From: JAAZFZ01 sp035647435
Lineage (GTDB): Bacteria; Bacillota; Clostridia; Oscillospirales; Acutalibacteraceae
Length of the DNA: 21,118 bases
Direction of reading: 5' to 3'
NCBI GenBank assembly: GCA_035647435.1
Contig: DASRNM010000016.1
Location: 1-21,118, forward strand
Positions 6,886-14,384 of the stretch are shown here, piece by piece (the first letter of the stretch is position 1; the number at the start of each line of letters is the position of its first letter). The translations under genes and the position numbers were made by a program. Under the pieces are notes generated by a model. It worked only from the letters and a program-made list of their open reading frames with translations. It was not told where the DNA came from and searched no databases.

Positions 6886-8070
6886 GTGATTAAAAGAGCG
6901 TTTTTAATTGTTCTTGACAGTTTTGGAATAGGAGAATTGCCCGACGCAAAAGAATACGGCGACGAGGGCAGCAACACTTTCAAGGCAATCTATAAATCAA
7001 AAGAATTTAAAACTCCAAACCTTCAAAAGCTAGGGCTTTTTAATATTGACGGGGTTGATTTTGCAGAAAAAATTTCACAGCCTGAGGCGTGTTATGGCAG
7101 ACTGCAAGAAATGTCAAAAGGTAAGGATACCACGATCGGTCACTGGGAGCTTGCAGGTATAATTTCTGATAAGCCTTTGCCAACTTATCCTATCGGTTTT
7201 CCGTCCGATATTATTAGAGAATTTGAAGATACAGTCGATAAAAAAGTGCTGTGCAACAGACCGTATTCGGGCACCGAGGTTATCAAAGATTACGGCAGAG
7301 AGCATATGCAAACTGGCGACCTTATAGTCTACACTTCAGCTGATAGCGTTTTTCAAATTGCAGCTCATGAAAACATTGTGCCCATTGAAAACCTTTATGA
7401 TTACTGCCGAGTTGCAAGGGAATTGCTTCAAGGTGAGCACGGAGTCGGTAGAGTTATAGCAAGGCCATTTATAGGTAAATACCCAAAATTTAAGAGAACA
7501 GCTAATCGTCTTGACTTTTCGTTGGCTCCGCCCAAAGAGACGGTTTTGGATTCTTTGCATAGCAAAGGGTATGATGTAATTTCAGTTGGTAAAATCAAAG
7601 ATATTTTTGCAAACCGTGGAATAACAGACGCTATTAAAACATCGGGCAACACCGATGGAATGAACAAGACAATTCAACTACAAAAAACAGATTTTAAAGG
7701 TTTGTGTTTTGTAAATTTAGTTGATTTTGATATGCTGTACGGGCACAGAAACAATGTTGACGGTTATGCAAAAGCTATGAGCGAATTTGATGTTCAACTT
7801 GAGGTCTTTTTAAACAACATGAGTAAAGATGATGTTTTGATAATAACGGCCGACCACGGCTGTGACCCTTCAACACAAAGCACCGACCATTCAAGGGAGT
7901 ATGTTCCTCTTTTGGTTTATGGCGAAAAAATTGCTAAGGGAATCAACCTTGGAACGAGGGCAAGCTTTGCCGATGTAGGTGCGACGGTTTTGGACTTTTT
8001 CGGTGTAGAGATAACAACAGACGGAAACAGCTTTAAAAGCAACATATTGAAGACATGTAAACAAAAATAG
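6886..8070 (+). CDS. deoB: Phosphopentomutase
   Basis: A 394-residue phosphopentomutase of the alkaline-phosphatase superfamily, which interconverts (deoxy)ribose 1- and 5-phosphates in nucleoside salvage. Motifs seen are FLIVLDSFGIGELPDA (metal ligand D11), GKDTTIGHWELAG (about 79-91, with T82 aligning to the phosphorylated threonine of the Bacillus enzyme), LIVYTSADSVFQIAAHE, VGRVIARPF, and the C-terminal metal motifs ITADHGCDP and TDHSREYVPLL. The frame is open back to 6661, but I choose GTG at 6886. It is preceded by CGAGGGGGAA (6871-6880), gives the family's normal length and N-terminus, and lies just downstream of an extended -10 promoter. No clear hairpin follows. It appears to be a single-gene unit, with tgt having its own promoter. 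Confidence 0.96.
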   Translation: MIKRAFLIVLDSFGIGELPDAKEYGDEGSNTFKAIYKSKEFKTPNLQKLGLFNIDGVDFAEKISQPEACYGRLQEMSKGKDTTIGHWELAGIISDKPLPTYPIGFPSDIIREFEDTVDKKVLCNRPYSGTEVIKDYGREHMQTGDLIVYTSADSVFQIAAHENIVPIENLYDYCRVARELLQGEHGVGRVIARPFIGKYPKFKRTANRLDFSLAPPKETVLDSLHSKGYDVISVGKIKDIFANRGITDAIKTSGNTDGMNKTIQLQKTDFKGLCFVNLVDFDMLYGHRNNVDGYAKAMSEFDVQLEVFLNNMSKDDVLIITADHGCDPSTQSTDHSREYVPLLVYGEKIAKGINLGTRASFADVGATVLDFFGVEITTDGNSFKSNILKTCKQK

Positions 8071-8088
8071 AAAATTGTTGTTTATGGG

Positions 8089-8117
8089 TTGGAATGAAAG
8101 AAAAAATAGGTTATAAT
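8089..8117 (+). promoter_or_regulatory. Sigma-A-type promoter for tgt
   Basis: TTGGAA (8089-8094), a 17-base spacer, then a perfect TATAAT (8112-8117). The start of transcription would be near 8124, about 30 bases before the tgt ATG. It lies within the 84-base gap after deoB, so tgt can be expressed separately from deoB. Confidence 0.75.
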
Positions 8118-8154
8118 TGTCTTTGTTTGTTAAAGCTCATTTTGGAGGATATGA

Positions 8155-9285
8155 ATGTTTAAGTTGATGAAAAAATCAGGCTCTGCCCGCAGGGGAGTTT
8201 TTGAAACATTGCACGGCAGTGTTCAGACCCCGGCATTTATGAATGTGGCAACCTGTGCGGCAATAAAAGGCGCTGTTTCTGCCCTTGATCTTAAGGATAT
8301 AGATTGTCAGGTTATGTTGTGCAACACATATCACCTGCATTTAAGGCCGGGGGATAAGGTTGTTAGAGAGTTGGGCGGTTTGCACAGCTTAACAAAATGG
8401 GACGGGCCGATTTTAACCGATAGCGGTGGTTTTCAGGTTTTTTCTTTAGCGTCTTTGAGAAAAATAAAAGAAGAGGGCGTTTATTTTAATTCACACATTG
8501 ATGGCAGAAAAATATTTATGGGCCCCGAAGAAAGCATGCAAATTCAATCTAACTTAGGTTCAACTATTGCTATGGCTTTTGATGAATGTGTCGAAAACCC
8601 TGCGGACTACAAATACGCTGAACAGGCACACGAAAGAACTATTAGGTGGTTATACCGATGCAAAGAAGAAACGGAGCGATTGAACTCACTCCACGATACA
8701 CCAAATAAAAAGCAGCTATTGTTTGGAATAAATCAAGGCTCCATATACGAAAAACTTAGGGTTGAAAACATGTGCAAGATAGCCGAGCTGAACCTTGACG
8801 GTTATGCCATAGGAGGCCTTGCCGTTGGTGAGCCGAAAGAGGATATGTACAGAATTATTTCGGCCGTTGAGCCCTATGCGCCCGCAAATAAGCCGAGATA
8901 TCTAATGGGGGTCGGCACTCCGGGGAACATTATAGAGGGTGTCAGCAGAGGGGTAGACCTATTTGACTGTGTGATGCCGAGCCGAAATGCACGCCATGGG
9001 CATCTTTTCACACTGAAAGGTATAATTAATCTGAACAATGCAAAATATGAAAAAGATTTGAGCCCGATTGATGTGGATTGCGATTGCCAAGTATGTAAAC
9101 AGTTTTCAAGGGCATATATAAGACATTTGTTTAAAGCAAAAGAAATGTTGGCAATGCGTCTTTGTGTTATGCATAATTTATATTTTTATAATAACCTTAT
9201 GCAAAAAATCCGAGATGCTTTAGATAAGGGCGAATTTGAAAGATTTAAAGAGAAATATGTTGATTTACTGGACACGAGAATATGA
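8155..9285 (+). CDS. tgt: tRNA-guanine transglycosylase
   Basis: A 376-residue bacterial Tgt, which swaps guanine 34 of GUN-anticodon tRNAs for preQ1 on the way to queuosine. The active-site aspartates are visible: D89 in LTDSGGFQVFS, and D271 in LFDCVMPSRNARHG, the covalent nucleophile position. The preQ1 pocket loops GGLAVGE and YLMGVGTPG are present. The structural zinc site is complete: C309, C311 and C314 in CDCQVC, and H340 in CVMHNLYF, with the same spacing as the Zymomonas enzyme. TTTGGAGGAT sits 6 bases before the ATG at 8155; a nearer upstream ATG at 8151 is out of frame. Its own promoter lies at 8089-8117. yajC follows, as in many bacteria, but queA is not adjacent. Confidence 0.98.
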   Translation: MFKLMKKSGSARRGVFETLHGSVQTPAFMNVATCAAIKGAVSALDLKDIDCQVMLCNTYHLHLRPGDKVVRELGGLHSLTKWDGPILTDSGGFQVFSLASLRKIKEEGVYFNSHIDGRKIFMGPEESMQIQSNLGSTIAMAFDECVENPADYKYAEQAHERTIRWLYRCKEETERLNSLHDTPNKKQLLFGINQGSIYEKLRVENMCKIAELNLDGYAIGGLAVGEPKEDMYRIISAVEPYAPANKPRYLMGVGTPGNIIEGVSRGVDLFDCVMPSRNARHGHLFTLKGIINLNNAKYEKDLSPIDVDCDCQVCKQFSRAYIRHLFKAKEMLAMRLCVMHNLYFYNNLMQKIRDALDKGEFERFKEKYVDLLDTRI

Positions 9286-9321
9286 TAAAATCAATTTATG
9301 AAAGGTGAATTGATAAAAAAC

Positions 9322-9350
9322 TTGCATATTGTCTGTCAAGAGGTTATAAT
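9322..9350 (+). promoter_or_regulatory. Sigma-A-type promoter for yajC
   Basis: TTGCAT (9322-9327), a 17-base spacer, then a perfect TATAAT (9345-9350), about 30 bases before the yajC start. yajC therefore has a promoter of its own in addition to any read-through from tgt. Confidence 0.78.
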
Positions 9351-9380
9351 GAATTAATAATTATTCGGAGGAATGTAGTT

Positions 9381-9842
9381 TTGAACAGTTTTATTACACT
9401 TTTAGCAACAGCAGGTGGCGCGGCAGCAGGCGGCACATCAAGCAATCCTATGTCGATGATTTTTATAATCGGAGCCATGTTCGCAGTTATGTATTTCACA
9501 ATGATCAGACCGCAGAAGAAAAAGCAAAAAGAAGAGCAGGCAATGCGTGAAAATCTTGATCTTGGTGACGAAATCATAACGATCGGCGGTATCATGGGCA
9601 GAGTTGTAACCATCAAAGAGGATTCGATCACAATTGAAACAGGTGCAGGCTCTGAAAGGTCTAAGCTTAAGCTTTCTCGCTGGTCAATAAGCACAAACAA
9701 TACAGCAACTCAAAAGGTTGAAGAAGAGCGAAAGGCCGCAAGAGAGGCTGAAGAAGCAACAAAAGCCGCCCGCATTGAAGAGAATGCAAGCAAATCAAAC
9801 AAGAAAAAGAGCAAGAAGAACAAAGAGTCTTTAGACAACTAG
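9381..9842 (+). CDS. yajC: Preprotein translocase accessory subunit YajC
   Basis: A 153-residue YajC, the small membrane partner of the SecDF complex. It has a glycine/alanine-rich N-terminus and one transmembrane helix at about 26-42 (MIFIIGAMFAVMYFTMIRP). The family's IRPQKKKQKE cytoplasmic start comes next, then LDLGDEIITIGGIMGRVVTI and a small beta domain. The C-terminal 50 residues are a long charged Lys/Glu/Ala-rich tail (about 103-153), longer than the compact E. coli protein and common in Clostridia. The start is TTG at 9381, forced by GGAGGA at 9367-9372 and by the absence of any ATG or GTG in frame with the ribosome binding site. secD/secF are not in the window. A strong terminator follows, making this a short transcription unit. 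Confidence 0.95.
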   Translation: MNSFITLLATAGGAAAGGTSSNPMSMIFIIGAMFAVMYFTMIRPQKKKQKEEQAMRENLDLGDEIITIGGIMGRVVTIKEDSITIETGAGSERSKLKLSRWSISTNNTATQKVEEERKAAREAEEATKAARIEENASKSNKKKSKKNKESLDN

Positions 9843-9865
9843 AAATATTTGCAAAGATTAGTTTT

Positions 9866-9898
9866 GCGGTGGGTTTTTTACCCACCGCTTTTGTTTTA
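9866..9898 (+). terminator. Intrinsic terminator after yajC
   Basis: GCGGTGGGT (9866-9874), loop of five T, and ACCCACCGC (9880-9888) form a perfect 9-bp GC-rich stem, followed by TTTTGTTTTA. It starts 23 bases after the yajC stop. This is the clearest terminator in the window. Confidence 0.93.
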
Positions 9899-9985
9899 TA
9901 TATGTCTAGTCAAAATAAAATTAAAGAATAAATCCTAAATCCTTTTCATATTATTTACCGAAGGAAGATTGTGAGGGGGATTATT

Positions 9986-10405
9986 ATGGCAAAGAACAGA
10001 AACCGAAGGACCGCTAGTGACGAGTCGGGCATAAAAGTTATGTCATTGAGAATTTTAAAAGGTGCTTTAATTGGCTTTTTAATGTTTTTTATAACAATTT
10101 CATTGCTCTCACTAATCTTTTTGAAGGCAGATTTTCCGCAATCGTTTTTGCCTGCCGCAGCATTTTTAGTTACAGCCATGTCTTCACTTATGTCGGGCTT
10201 CGCCGCTGCCCGACCTACAAGAAAAAACGGGTTAACGACAGGGGCATTTTCGGCAATACCCTTGGCTGTTGGAATTTTAACGGTTTTGCTTATTAACAAT
10301 AAGGGTGATCTTGGGATTAACACAGTTTTCATGCTTATAATAATGCTTGTTTTTTGTTCAATTGGCGGAGTTGTAGCTGCAAACAAAAGGGCGAGAGTTA
10401 GATAA
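9986..10405 (+). CDS. Small four-helix membrane protein (TIGR04086-like)
   Basis: A 139-residue protein with a basic N-terminus (AKNRNRRTASDE) and four hydrophobic segments at about 25-45, 55-75, 84-100 and 110-130, ending in a short basic tail. It resembles the TIGR04086 family of small clostridial membrane proteins, often found near yajC; function unknown. I place the start at ATG 9986 because GAGGGGGA at 9973-9980 is correctly spaced from it. A GTG at 9971 in the same frame would put that site inside the coding sequence. The gene lies 97 bases after the yajC terminator and is followed by its own terminator. In relatives I would look for a SCIFF peptide and its radical SAM maturase nearby; neither is visible here. 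Confidence 0.75.
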   Translation: MAKNRNRRTASDESGIKVMSLRILKGALIGFLMFFITISLLSLIFLKADFPQSFLPAAAFLVTAMSSLMSGFAAARPTRKNGLTTGAFSAIPLAVGILTVLLINNKGDLGINTVFMLIIMLVFCSIGGVVAANKRARVR

Positions 10406-10424
10406 AAAATATATATAAATTATT

Positions 10425-10460
10425 TAACCGCAGTACACATTGTGTTCTTGCGGTTATTTT
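10425..10460 (+). terminator. Intrinsic terminator after the TIGR04086-like gene
   Basis: TAACCGCA (10425-10432) pairs with TGCGGTTA (10449-10456). An inner ACAC/GTGT stem lies around ATT (10435-10445), and TTTTTAT follows. It starts 20 bases after the stop codon. Confidence 0.8.
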
Positions 10461-10467
10461 TATGACC

Positions 10468-10495
10468 TTGAAATATATGGCATAGTTGTTATAAT
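10468..10495 (+). promoter_or_regulatory. Promoter for the nitroreductase gene
   Basis: TTGAAA (10468-10473), a 16-base spacer, then TATAAT (10490-10495), also preceded by TGT to give an extended -10. It lies 20 bases before the nitroreductase start and just after the preceding terminator. Confidence 0.78.
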
Positions 10496-10515
10496 GTAGG
10501 AAAGGAGATGATTTT

Positions 10516-11022
10516 ATGAATATATATGAGCTGATTAATGCACGAGAAAGTTGTAGAAGCTATAGCGACAAAGCGGTTGAGCCTGAAAAACTGAATAAGC
10601 TTGTAGAGGCTGCAAGGCTTGCGCCGTCGGCGTGTAACAGCCAACCTTGGCACTTTTTTGTGGTTACAAACCCTGAAAAGGTTAAAAAAATTAGCAAATG
10701 CACGCAGATAGAAGGCTCAAACTTCTTCACGCAAAATGTGCCTTCATTTATAGTAATTGTTCAAGAAGACAGGGAGGACGGCCGTGAATATGTAGAGCTA
10801 GACACGGGAATCGCCACAACTCATATATGCTTTGCTGCAACGGAGCAAGGGCTATCAACTTGCATTATTGGCAAGTTTTCGCAACAGGGTCTAAGGGATT
10901 GTCTCGGCTTATCCAAATCAAAATATGTTCGCATTGTCGTTGCTGTCGGTTATTCTGATGGTAAGCCTTTAAGAGAGAAAAAACGCATGCCAATTGAAGA
11001 GACAATGACTGTTATTGACTAA
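10516..11022 (+). CDS. Nitroreductase-family FMN-dependent oxidoreductase
   Basis: A 168-residue protein of the nitroreductase superfamily, which are dimeric FMN enzymes reducing nitro, quinone or other small substrates with NAD(P)H. The FMN-binding start INARESCRSYSDKAV (residues 7-21) with the conserved R-S-R pattern is present, as are ARLAPSACNSQPWHFFVV (33-50) and the C-terminal VAVGYSDGKP loop. Its length is at the short end of the family, typical of the clostridial NADPH-dependent branch without extra insertions. GGAAAGGAGATGA lies upstream of the ATG with good spacing. It has its own promoter and appears monocistronic. The physiological substrate cannot be told from sequence. Confidence 0.92.
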   Translation: MNIYELINARESCRSYSDKAVEPEKLNKLVEAARLAPSACNSQPWHFFVVTNPEKVKKISKCTQIEGSNFFTQNVPSFIVIVQEDREDGREYVELDTGIATTHICFAATEQGLSTCIIGKFSQQGLRDCLGLSKSKYVRIVVAVGYSDGKPLREKKRMPIEETMTVID

Positions 11023-11121
11023 ACTATAATCTCAAAGCTTTGGCATAAATATCAAACGGCGAGTTTTGCATTTATTTAACAATCTCATTTGAAACAAAAC
11101 AATAAATTTTTCTGAAAAATG

Positions 11122-11150
11122 TTTACATAAAAGCATAATAATGGTAATAT
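11122..11150 (+). promoter_or_regulatory. Promoter for the ThuA / Gfo-Idh-MocA operon
   Basis: TTTACA (11122-11127), a 17-base spacer, then TAATAT (11145-11150), 45 bases before the ThuA-like start. The remainder of the 172-base gap (11023-11194) holds no convincing terminator or riboswitch; it is A/T-rich and otherwise featureless to me. Confidence 0.6.
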
Positions 11151-11194
11151 GCAGATGTTGGAAATTAAGTAAAAATTTACAAAGGACTGATAGC

Positions 11195-11917
11195 ATGAAA
11201 AAAGCACTGATTTTTTGGGGTGGCTGGGATGGCCACGAGCCTGAATTGGTATCAAAACGAATTGCAGACATTCTCGAAAAAGAGGGATTTGAAGTAATTG
11301 TGCAGGATAATCAGGAGTATCTTAAGGATATTGATAAGGTCAGAGAGCTTGATTTGATTGTGCCTTGTTGGACAGGTGGGGAGCTAATCAAAGAGTGTTC
11401 TGATAATATTGCAATTGCTGTTGGAGAAGGCGTTGGGCTTTCAGGCTGTCACGGTGGAATGTGCGATGCATTCAGAAACGATACTAAATGGCAGTTCATG
11501 ACAGGTGGCCAATGGGTAAGCCATCCGGGTGGCGATAGTGTTGAATATAAGGTAAATGTCAGAAGGGGAACAAGCCCTATAATTGAAGGCATTGAAGATT
11601 TTGATGTTTGCAGTGAGCAATATTATTTGCACGTTGACCCAGCGGTAGAGGTTTTAGCAACAACACGGTTTCCAGTGGTTAATTATTATCATGCCGCAAA
11701 CAAGCCAATAGATATGCCCGTTGTATGGACAAAATATTGGGGCATAGGCAGGGTTTTCTATACTTCATTAGGGCATCATGACGATGTGTTTGACAAATCA
11801 CCCTCAGCGCAAGAGATAATGCTAAGGGGTATGCTTTGGGCGGCAAACGGTAAAGAATTTGCAAAAGAAAACGGACTTACCGCAGACAAATATTTAAACG
11901 ATGCAAAAATGTATTAA
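11195..11917 (+). CDS. ThuA-like domain protein (trehalose-utilisation family)
   Basis: A 240-residue ThuA-like protein with a class I glutamine-amidotransferase-like fold. Visible are the N-terminal ALIFWGGWDGHEP, the LIVPCWTGGELI strand, a GVGLSGCHGGMCDAF turn that occupies the nucleophile-elbow position, EQYYLHVDP, and the C-terminal WGIGRVFYTSLGHHDDVF typical of ThuA proteins. The start is ATG 11195, supported by AAAGGA at 11181-11186; the frame is open to 11141, but those 18 residues precede the family start and overlap the promoter. The gene is 17 bases upstream of a Gfo/Idh/MocA oxidoreductase, the usual ThuA partner (as in ThuAB), where the pair is linked to oxidation of sugars such as 3-keto-disaccharides. 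The substrate here is unknown. Confidence 0.88.
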   Translation: MKKALIFWGGWDGHEPELVSKRIADILEKEGFEVIVQDNQEYLKDIDKVRELDLIVPCWTGGELIKECSDNIAIAVGEGVGLSGCHGGMCDAFRNDTKWQFMTGGQWVSHPGGDSVEYKVNVRRGTSPIIEGIEDFDVCSEQYYLHVDPAVEVLATTRFPVVNYYHAANKPIDMPVVWTKYWGIGRVFYTSLGHHDDVFDKSPSAQEIMLRGMLWAANGKEFAKENGLTADKYLNDAKMY

Positions 11918-11934
11918 GATAGAGGAAGGATTTT

Positions 11935-13044
11935 ATGAAAAAAATTAAAATTGGATTTGTCGGTGTTGGAGACATCAGTAAAATTTATCTTAAAAACATA
12001 ACTGAAATGTTTAGCGAAATAGAAATTGCAGGCGTTTGTGATCTTGTTCGTGAAAAGGCAGAGAATGCAGCTAAAAAGTATAATATACCGAAGATTTATA
12101 ATGATATGTATGAACTTTTTGCCGACGATGAAGTGGATATTGTTCTCAACATCACAAGACCTTATGAACATTTTGAGGTAACAAAAGCGGCACTTGAAGC
12201 AGGCAAGCATGTCTATTCAGAAAAACCACTCGCCTCGACTTTTGAAAAGGGTGGAATCCTTAAAAAACTTGCACAAGAAAAGGGATTGTACCTCGGTGGT
12301 GCTCCTGATACATTTTTAGGTGCAGGTATTCAGACTTGTAGAAAGCTGATTGAGGATGGATTTATAGGCACTCCCGTGGGGGCGGCCGCACATATGATTT
12401 GTCATGGCCATGAAAGCTGGCACCCCGACCCAGAGTTTTATTACAAACACGGCGGTGGGCCAATGATGGACATGGGCCCGTATTATATCACCGCATTAGT
12501 TAATTTGCTCGGCCCTATTGAAACGGTAACAGGTATAACAAAAACAACTTTTCCCAAGCGAACAATCACAAGCGAACCCCAAAACGGGAAGGTTATTGAT
12601 GTTGATGTGCCGACTTATGTGACGGGGATAATGCAGTTTAAAAGCGGTGCAGTTGGCACAATTTTTACAACCTTTGACGCATACCCAGGCGAATATGAAT
12701 GTATTGAGATTTACGGCTCAGAGGGGACATTGCTTGTACCCGACCCGAACGGATTCGGAGACGCCGGAATAAGAGTTATTAGACCAGATAGCAAAGAAAC
12801 GCAAGAAGTATCGCCCGAGTTTAATTATAAAGAAAATTGCCGCGCACTCGGTCTTGCAGATATGGCAAAAGCTATTAGCAAAAACAGAAAGCACAGAGCA
12901 AATAGCGATTTGACCTATCACGTTTTAGAGGTTTTAACTTCTTTTGAACGCAGTAGCATTGATAAAAAGCATATAAAGATTAACTCCAATTTTGAGCAAA
13001 CTCCAAAGATGAGAACAGACCTTGAAATCGGAATTTTAGATTAA
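11935..13044 (+). CDS. Gfo/Idh/MocA-family NAD(P)-dependent sugar oxidoreductase
   Basis: A 369-residue dehydrogenase. The N-terminal Rossmann domain has GFVGVGDIS near residue 7 (GxGxxG type, with the last glycine replaced), followed by IAGVCDLVREKAE, which has an acidic residue after the second strand and suggests NAD preference. The conserved EKPLAS motif is at about 96-101. The C-terminal half is the alpha/beta dimerisation domain with HGGGPMMDMGPYYITAL, which carries the substrate-binding MDMGPYY element of this family. AGAGGAAGGA lies just before the ATG. It forms an operon with the ThuA-like gene 17 bases upstream and ends at the 13058-13088 terminator. It may oxidise a sugar or inositol-like substrate; which one is not visible. 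Confidence 0.93.
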   Translation: MKKIKIGFVGVGDISKIYLKNITEMFSEIEIAGVCDLVREKAENAAKKYNIPKIYNDMYELFADDEVDIVLNITRPYEHFEVTKAALEAGKHVYSEKPLASTFEKGGILKKLAQEKGLYLGGAPDTFLGAGIQTCRKLIEDGFIGTPVGAAAHMICHGHESWHPDPEFYYKHGGGPMMDMGPYYITALVNLLGPIETVTGITKTTFPKRTITSEPQNGKVIDVDVPTYVTGIMQFKSGAVGTIFTTFDAYPGEYECIEIYGSEGTLLVPDPNGFGDAGIRVIRPDSKETQEVSPEFNYKENCRALGLADMAKAISKNRKHRANSDLTYHVLEVLTSFERSSIDKKHIKINSNFEQTPKMRTDLEIGILD

Positions 13045-13057
13045 ACATAATAACGCA

Positions 13058-13088
13058 AAAAGGAGCTGACTTAACGCCAGCTCCTTTT
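13058..13088. terminator. Bidirectional terminator between the Gfo and rhaA genes
   Basis: AAAAGGAGCTG (13058-13068) and CAGCTCCTTTT (13078-13088) form a perfect 11-bp stem around a 9-base loop. The outer A/T pairs give a U-tract in both directions (TTTTATTGTTTTG on the + strand, poly-A upstream for the - strand). It lies 13 bases after one gene and 9 bases before the end of the convergent one. Confidence 0.9.
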
Positions 13089-13097
13089 ATTGTTTTG

Positions 13098-14348
13098 TTA
13101 TTTTCTTTTTGATAACACTTCGTTTTCATATTGGTTAATTGAGTCGTACCATTCAATCCCTGAGGGGACATTGTGTTTGTTACAAAATTTCTCCCACACG
13201 TCTGCAAATGGGCCAAATTTAAGCTCTTCATTCAATGCAAGCAGCTTTGAAAAATCGCCGTTGTCCTGCAAGCTTTTAAGTTCTTTGTGTGGCATGAGAA
13301 GTGCATATAAAAGTGCTTTTTGCATGTTGCGAATGCCTGTAACCCATGCTGAAACACGGTTAATACTAGCGTCAAAAAAGTCAAGACCTATGAAAACCCT
13401 ATCGAGAGCGTCACAGCGAACAATCTCTTTTGCGATCTCTTTCAATTCCTCGTCAAAAACTACGACATGGTCACTGTCCCATCGAACAGCCCTTGTAACA
13501 TGGAGAGCTATTTTGTCAGAGAAAAGAAGCATTGAGGGTATTTTATCTGAAACAACCTCTGTCGGGTGATAGTGTCCGTTGTCAAGAAGGCAAATGGTGT
13601 CACTTGTAGCGGCATAATTCATGTAAAATTCATGTGAGCCAACAGTATAGGATTCAACACCAATGCCGAAAACCTTTGACTCAACAGTGTCAACAAGGTA
13701 TTTTTTGTCCATCTTTTCGCTAAGAATTTCGTCAAGCGATTCTTTCAAACGCTTTCTCGGCCCTAATCTGTCAGCAGGAGTGTCTTTATAACCGTCAGGT
13801 ATCCAAATGTTATTGACACAGGTTATCCCAAGCTCTTTGCCAAAATACTCGCCAATTTTCCTCATTGCCTTGCAGTGCTCGATCCAAAACCTTCGCACAT
13901 CTTCGTCGGGATGTGATAATGTCAAACCGTCTTCTGCCATCGGATGAGAAAACATTGTAGGGTTTATATCAAGCCCGAGACCTCTTTGCTTTGCAAATTC
14001 AACCCATTTTTCAAAATGCTTAGGTAGAAGCTCGTTTCGTGCAACCTGTTCGCCGTCTGTTATGGCATAAATTGAATGTATGTTTATTTTATGGCAACCT
14101 GGTACAAGCGAAAGCGCCTTATCAAGGTCACTCATAAGCTCTTGTGCATTTCTTGCCTTACCTGGGTAATTGCCTGTGGCGGCAATACCACCTGAAAGTG
14201 AGCCCGAGTTTTCAAAACCCGAAACATCGTCACCTTGCCAACAATGGACAGAAATTTTGATTTTTGAAAGTGTTTCAATAGCCGTTTGAGTGTCAACCCC
14301 CATTGAGGCATAGAAATCTTTTGCGTAATCGTATCTTGACTTTGACAT
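13098..14348 (-). CDS. rhaA: L-rhamnose isomerase
   Basis: A 416-residue L-rhamnose isomerase, converting L-rhamnose to L-rhamnulose. It aligns along its whole length with E. coli RhaA, which is 419 residues. Signature blocks are VHCWQGDDVSGFEN (34-47), GGIAATGNYPGKARN, SHPMAEDGLTLSHPD, NNIWIPDGYKD (179-189), VESKVFGIGVESYTVGSHEF, and the metal-site segments DNGHYHPTEV (H261) and RWDSDHVV (D291, D293). AGGAGGTTAAT is directly before the ATG. It is the second gene of a - strand pair, 36 bases downstream of a GPH sugar symporter that probably imports its substrate. Rhamnulokinase and rhamnulose-1-phosphate aldolase are not adjacent. RhaA enzymes also act on L-lyxose and L-mannose, so another substrate is possible. 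Confidence 0.98.
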   Translation of the reverse strand: MSKSRYDYAKDFYASMGVDTQTAIETLSKIKISVHCWQGDDVSGFENSGSLSGGIAATGNYPGKARNAQELMSDLDKALSLVPGCHKINIHSIYAITDGEQVARNELLPKHFEKWVEFAKQRGLGLDINPTMFSHPMAEDGLTLSHPDEDVRRFWIEHCKAMRKIGEYFGKELGITCVNNIWIPDGYKDTPADRLGPRKRLKESLDEILSEKMDKKYLVDTVESKVFGIGVESYTVGSHEFYMNYAATSDTICLLDNGHYHPTEVVSDKIPSMLLFSDKIALHVTRAVRWDSDHVVVFDEELKEIAKEIVRCDALDRVFIGLDFFDASINRVSAWVTGIRNMQKALLYALLMPHKELKSLQDNGDFSKLLALNEELKFGPFADVWEKFCNKHNVPSGIEWYDSINQYENEVLSKRK

Positions 14349-14384
14349 ATTAACCTCCTGAATAATTGTAAATATTTATATATG

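Noticed and set aside
11113..11127. TGAAAAATGTTTACA as a catabolite-response (cre) element
   Set aside because: It is one base longer than the cre consensus and lacks the central CG; most of it is the -35 region of the ThuA promoter.
13090..13569. A 159-codon + strand open frame
   Set aside because: It is antisense to rhaA, which matches L-rhamnose isomerase over its full length.
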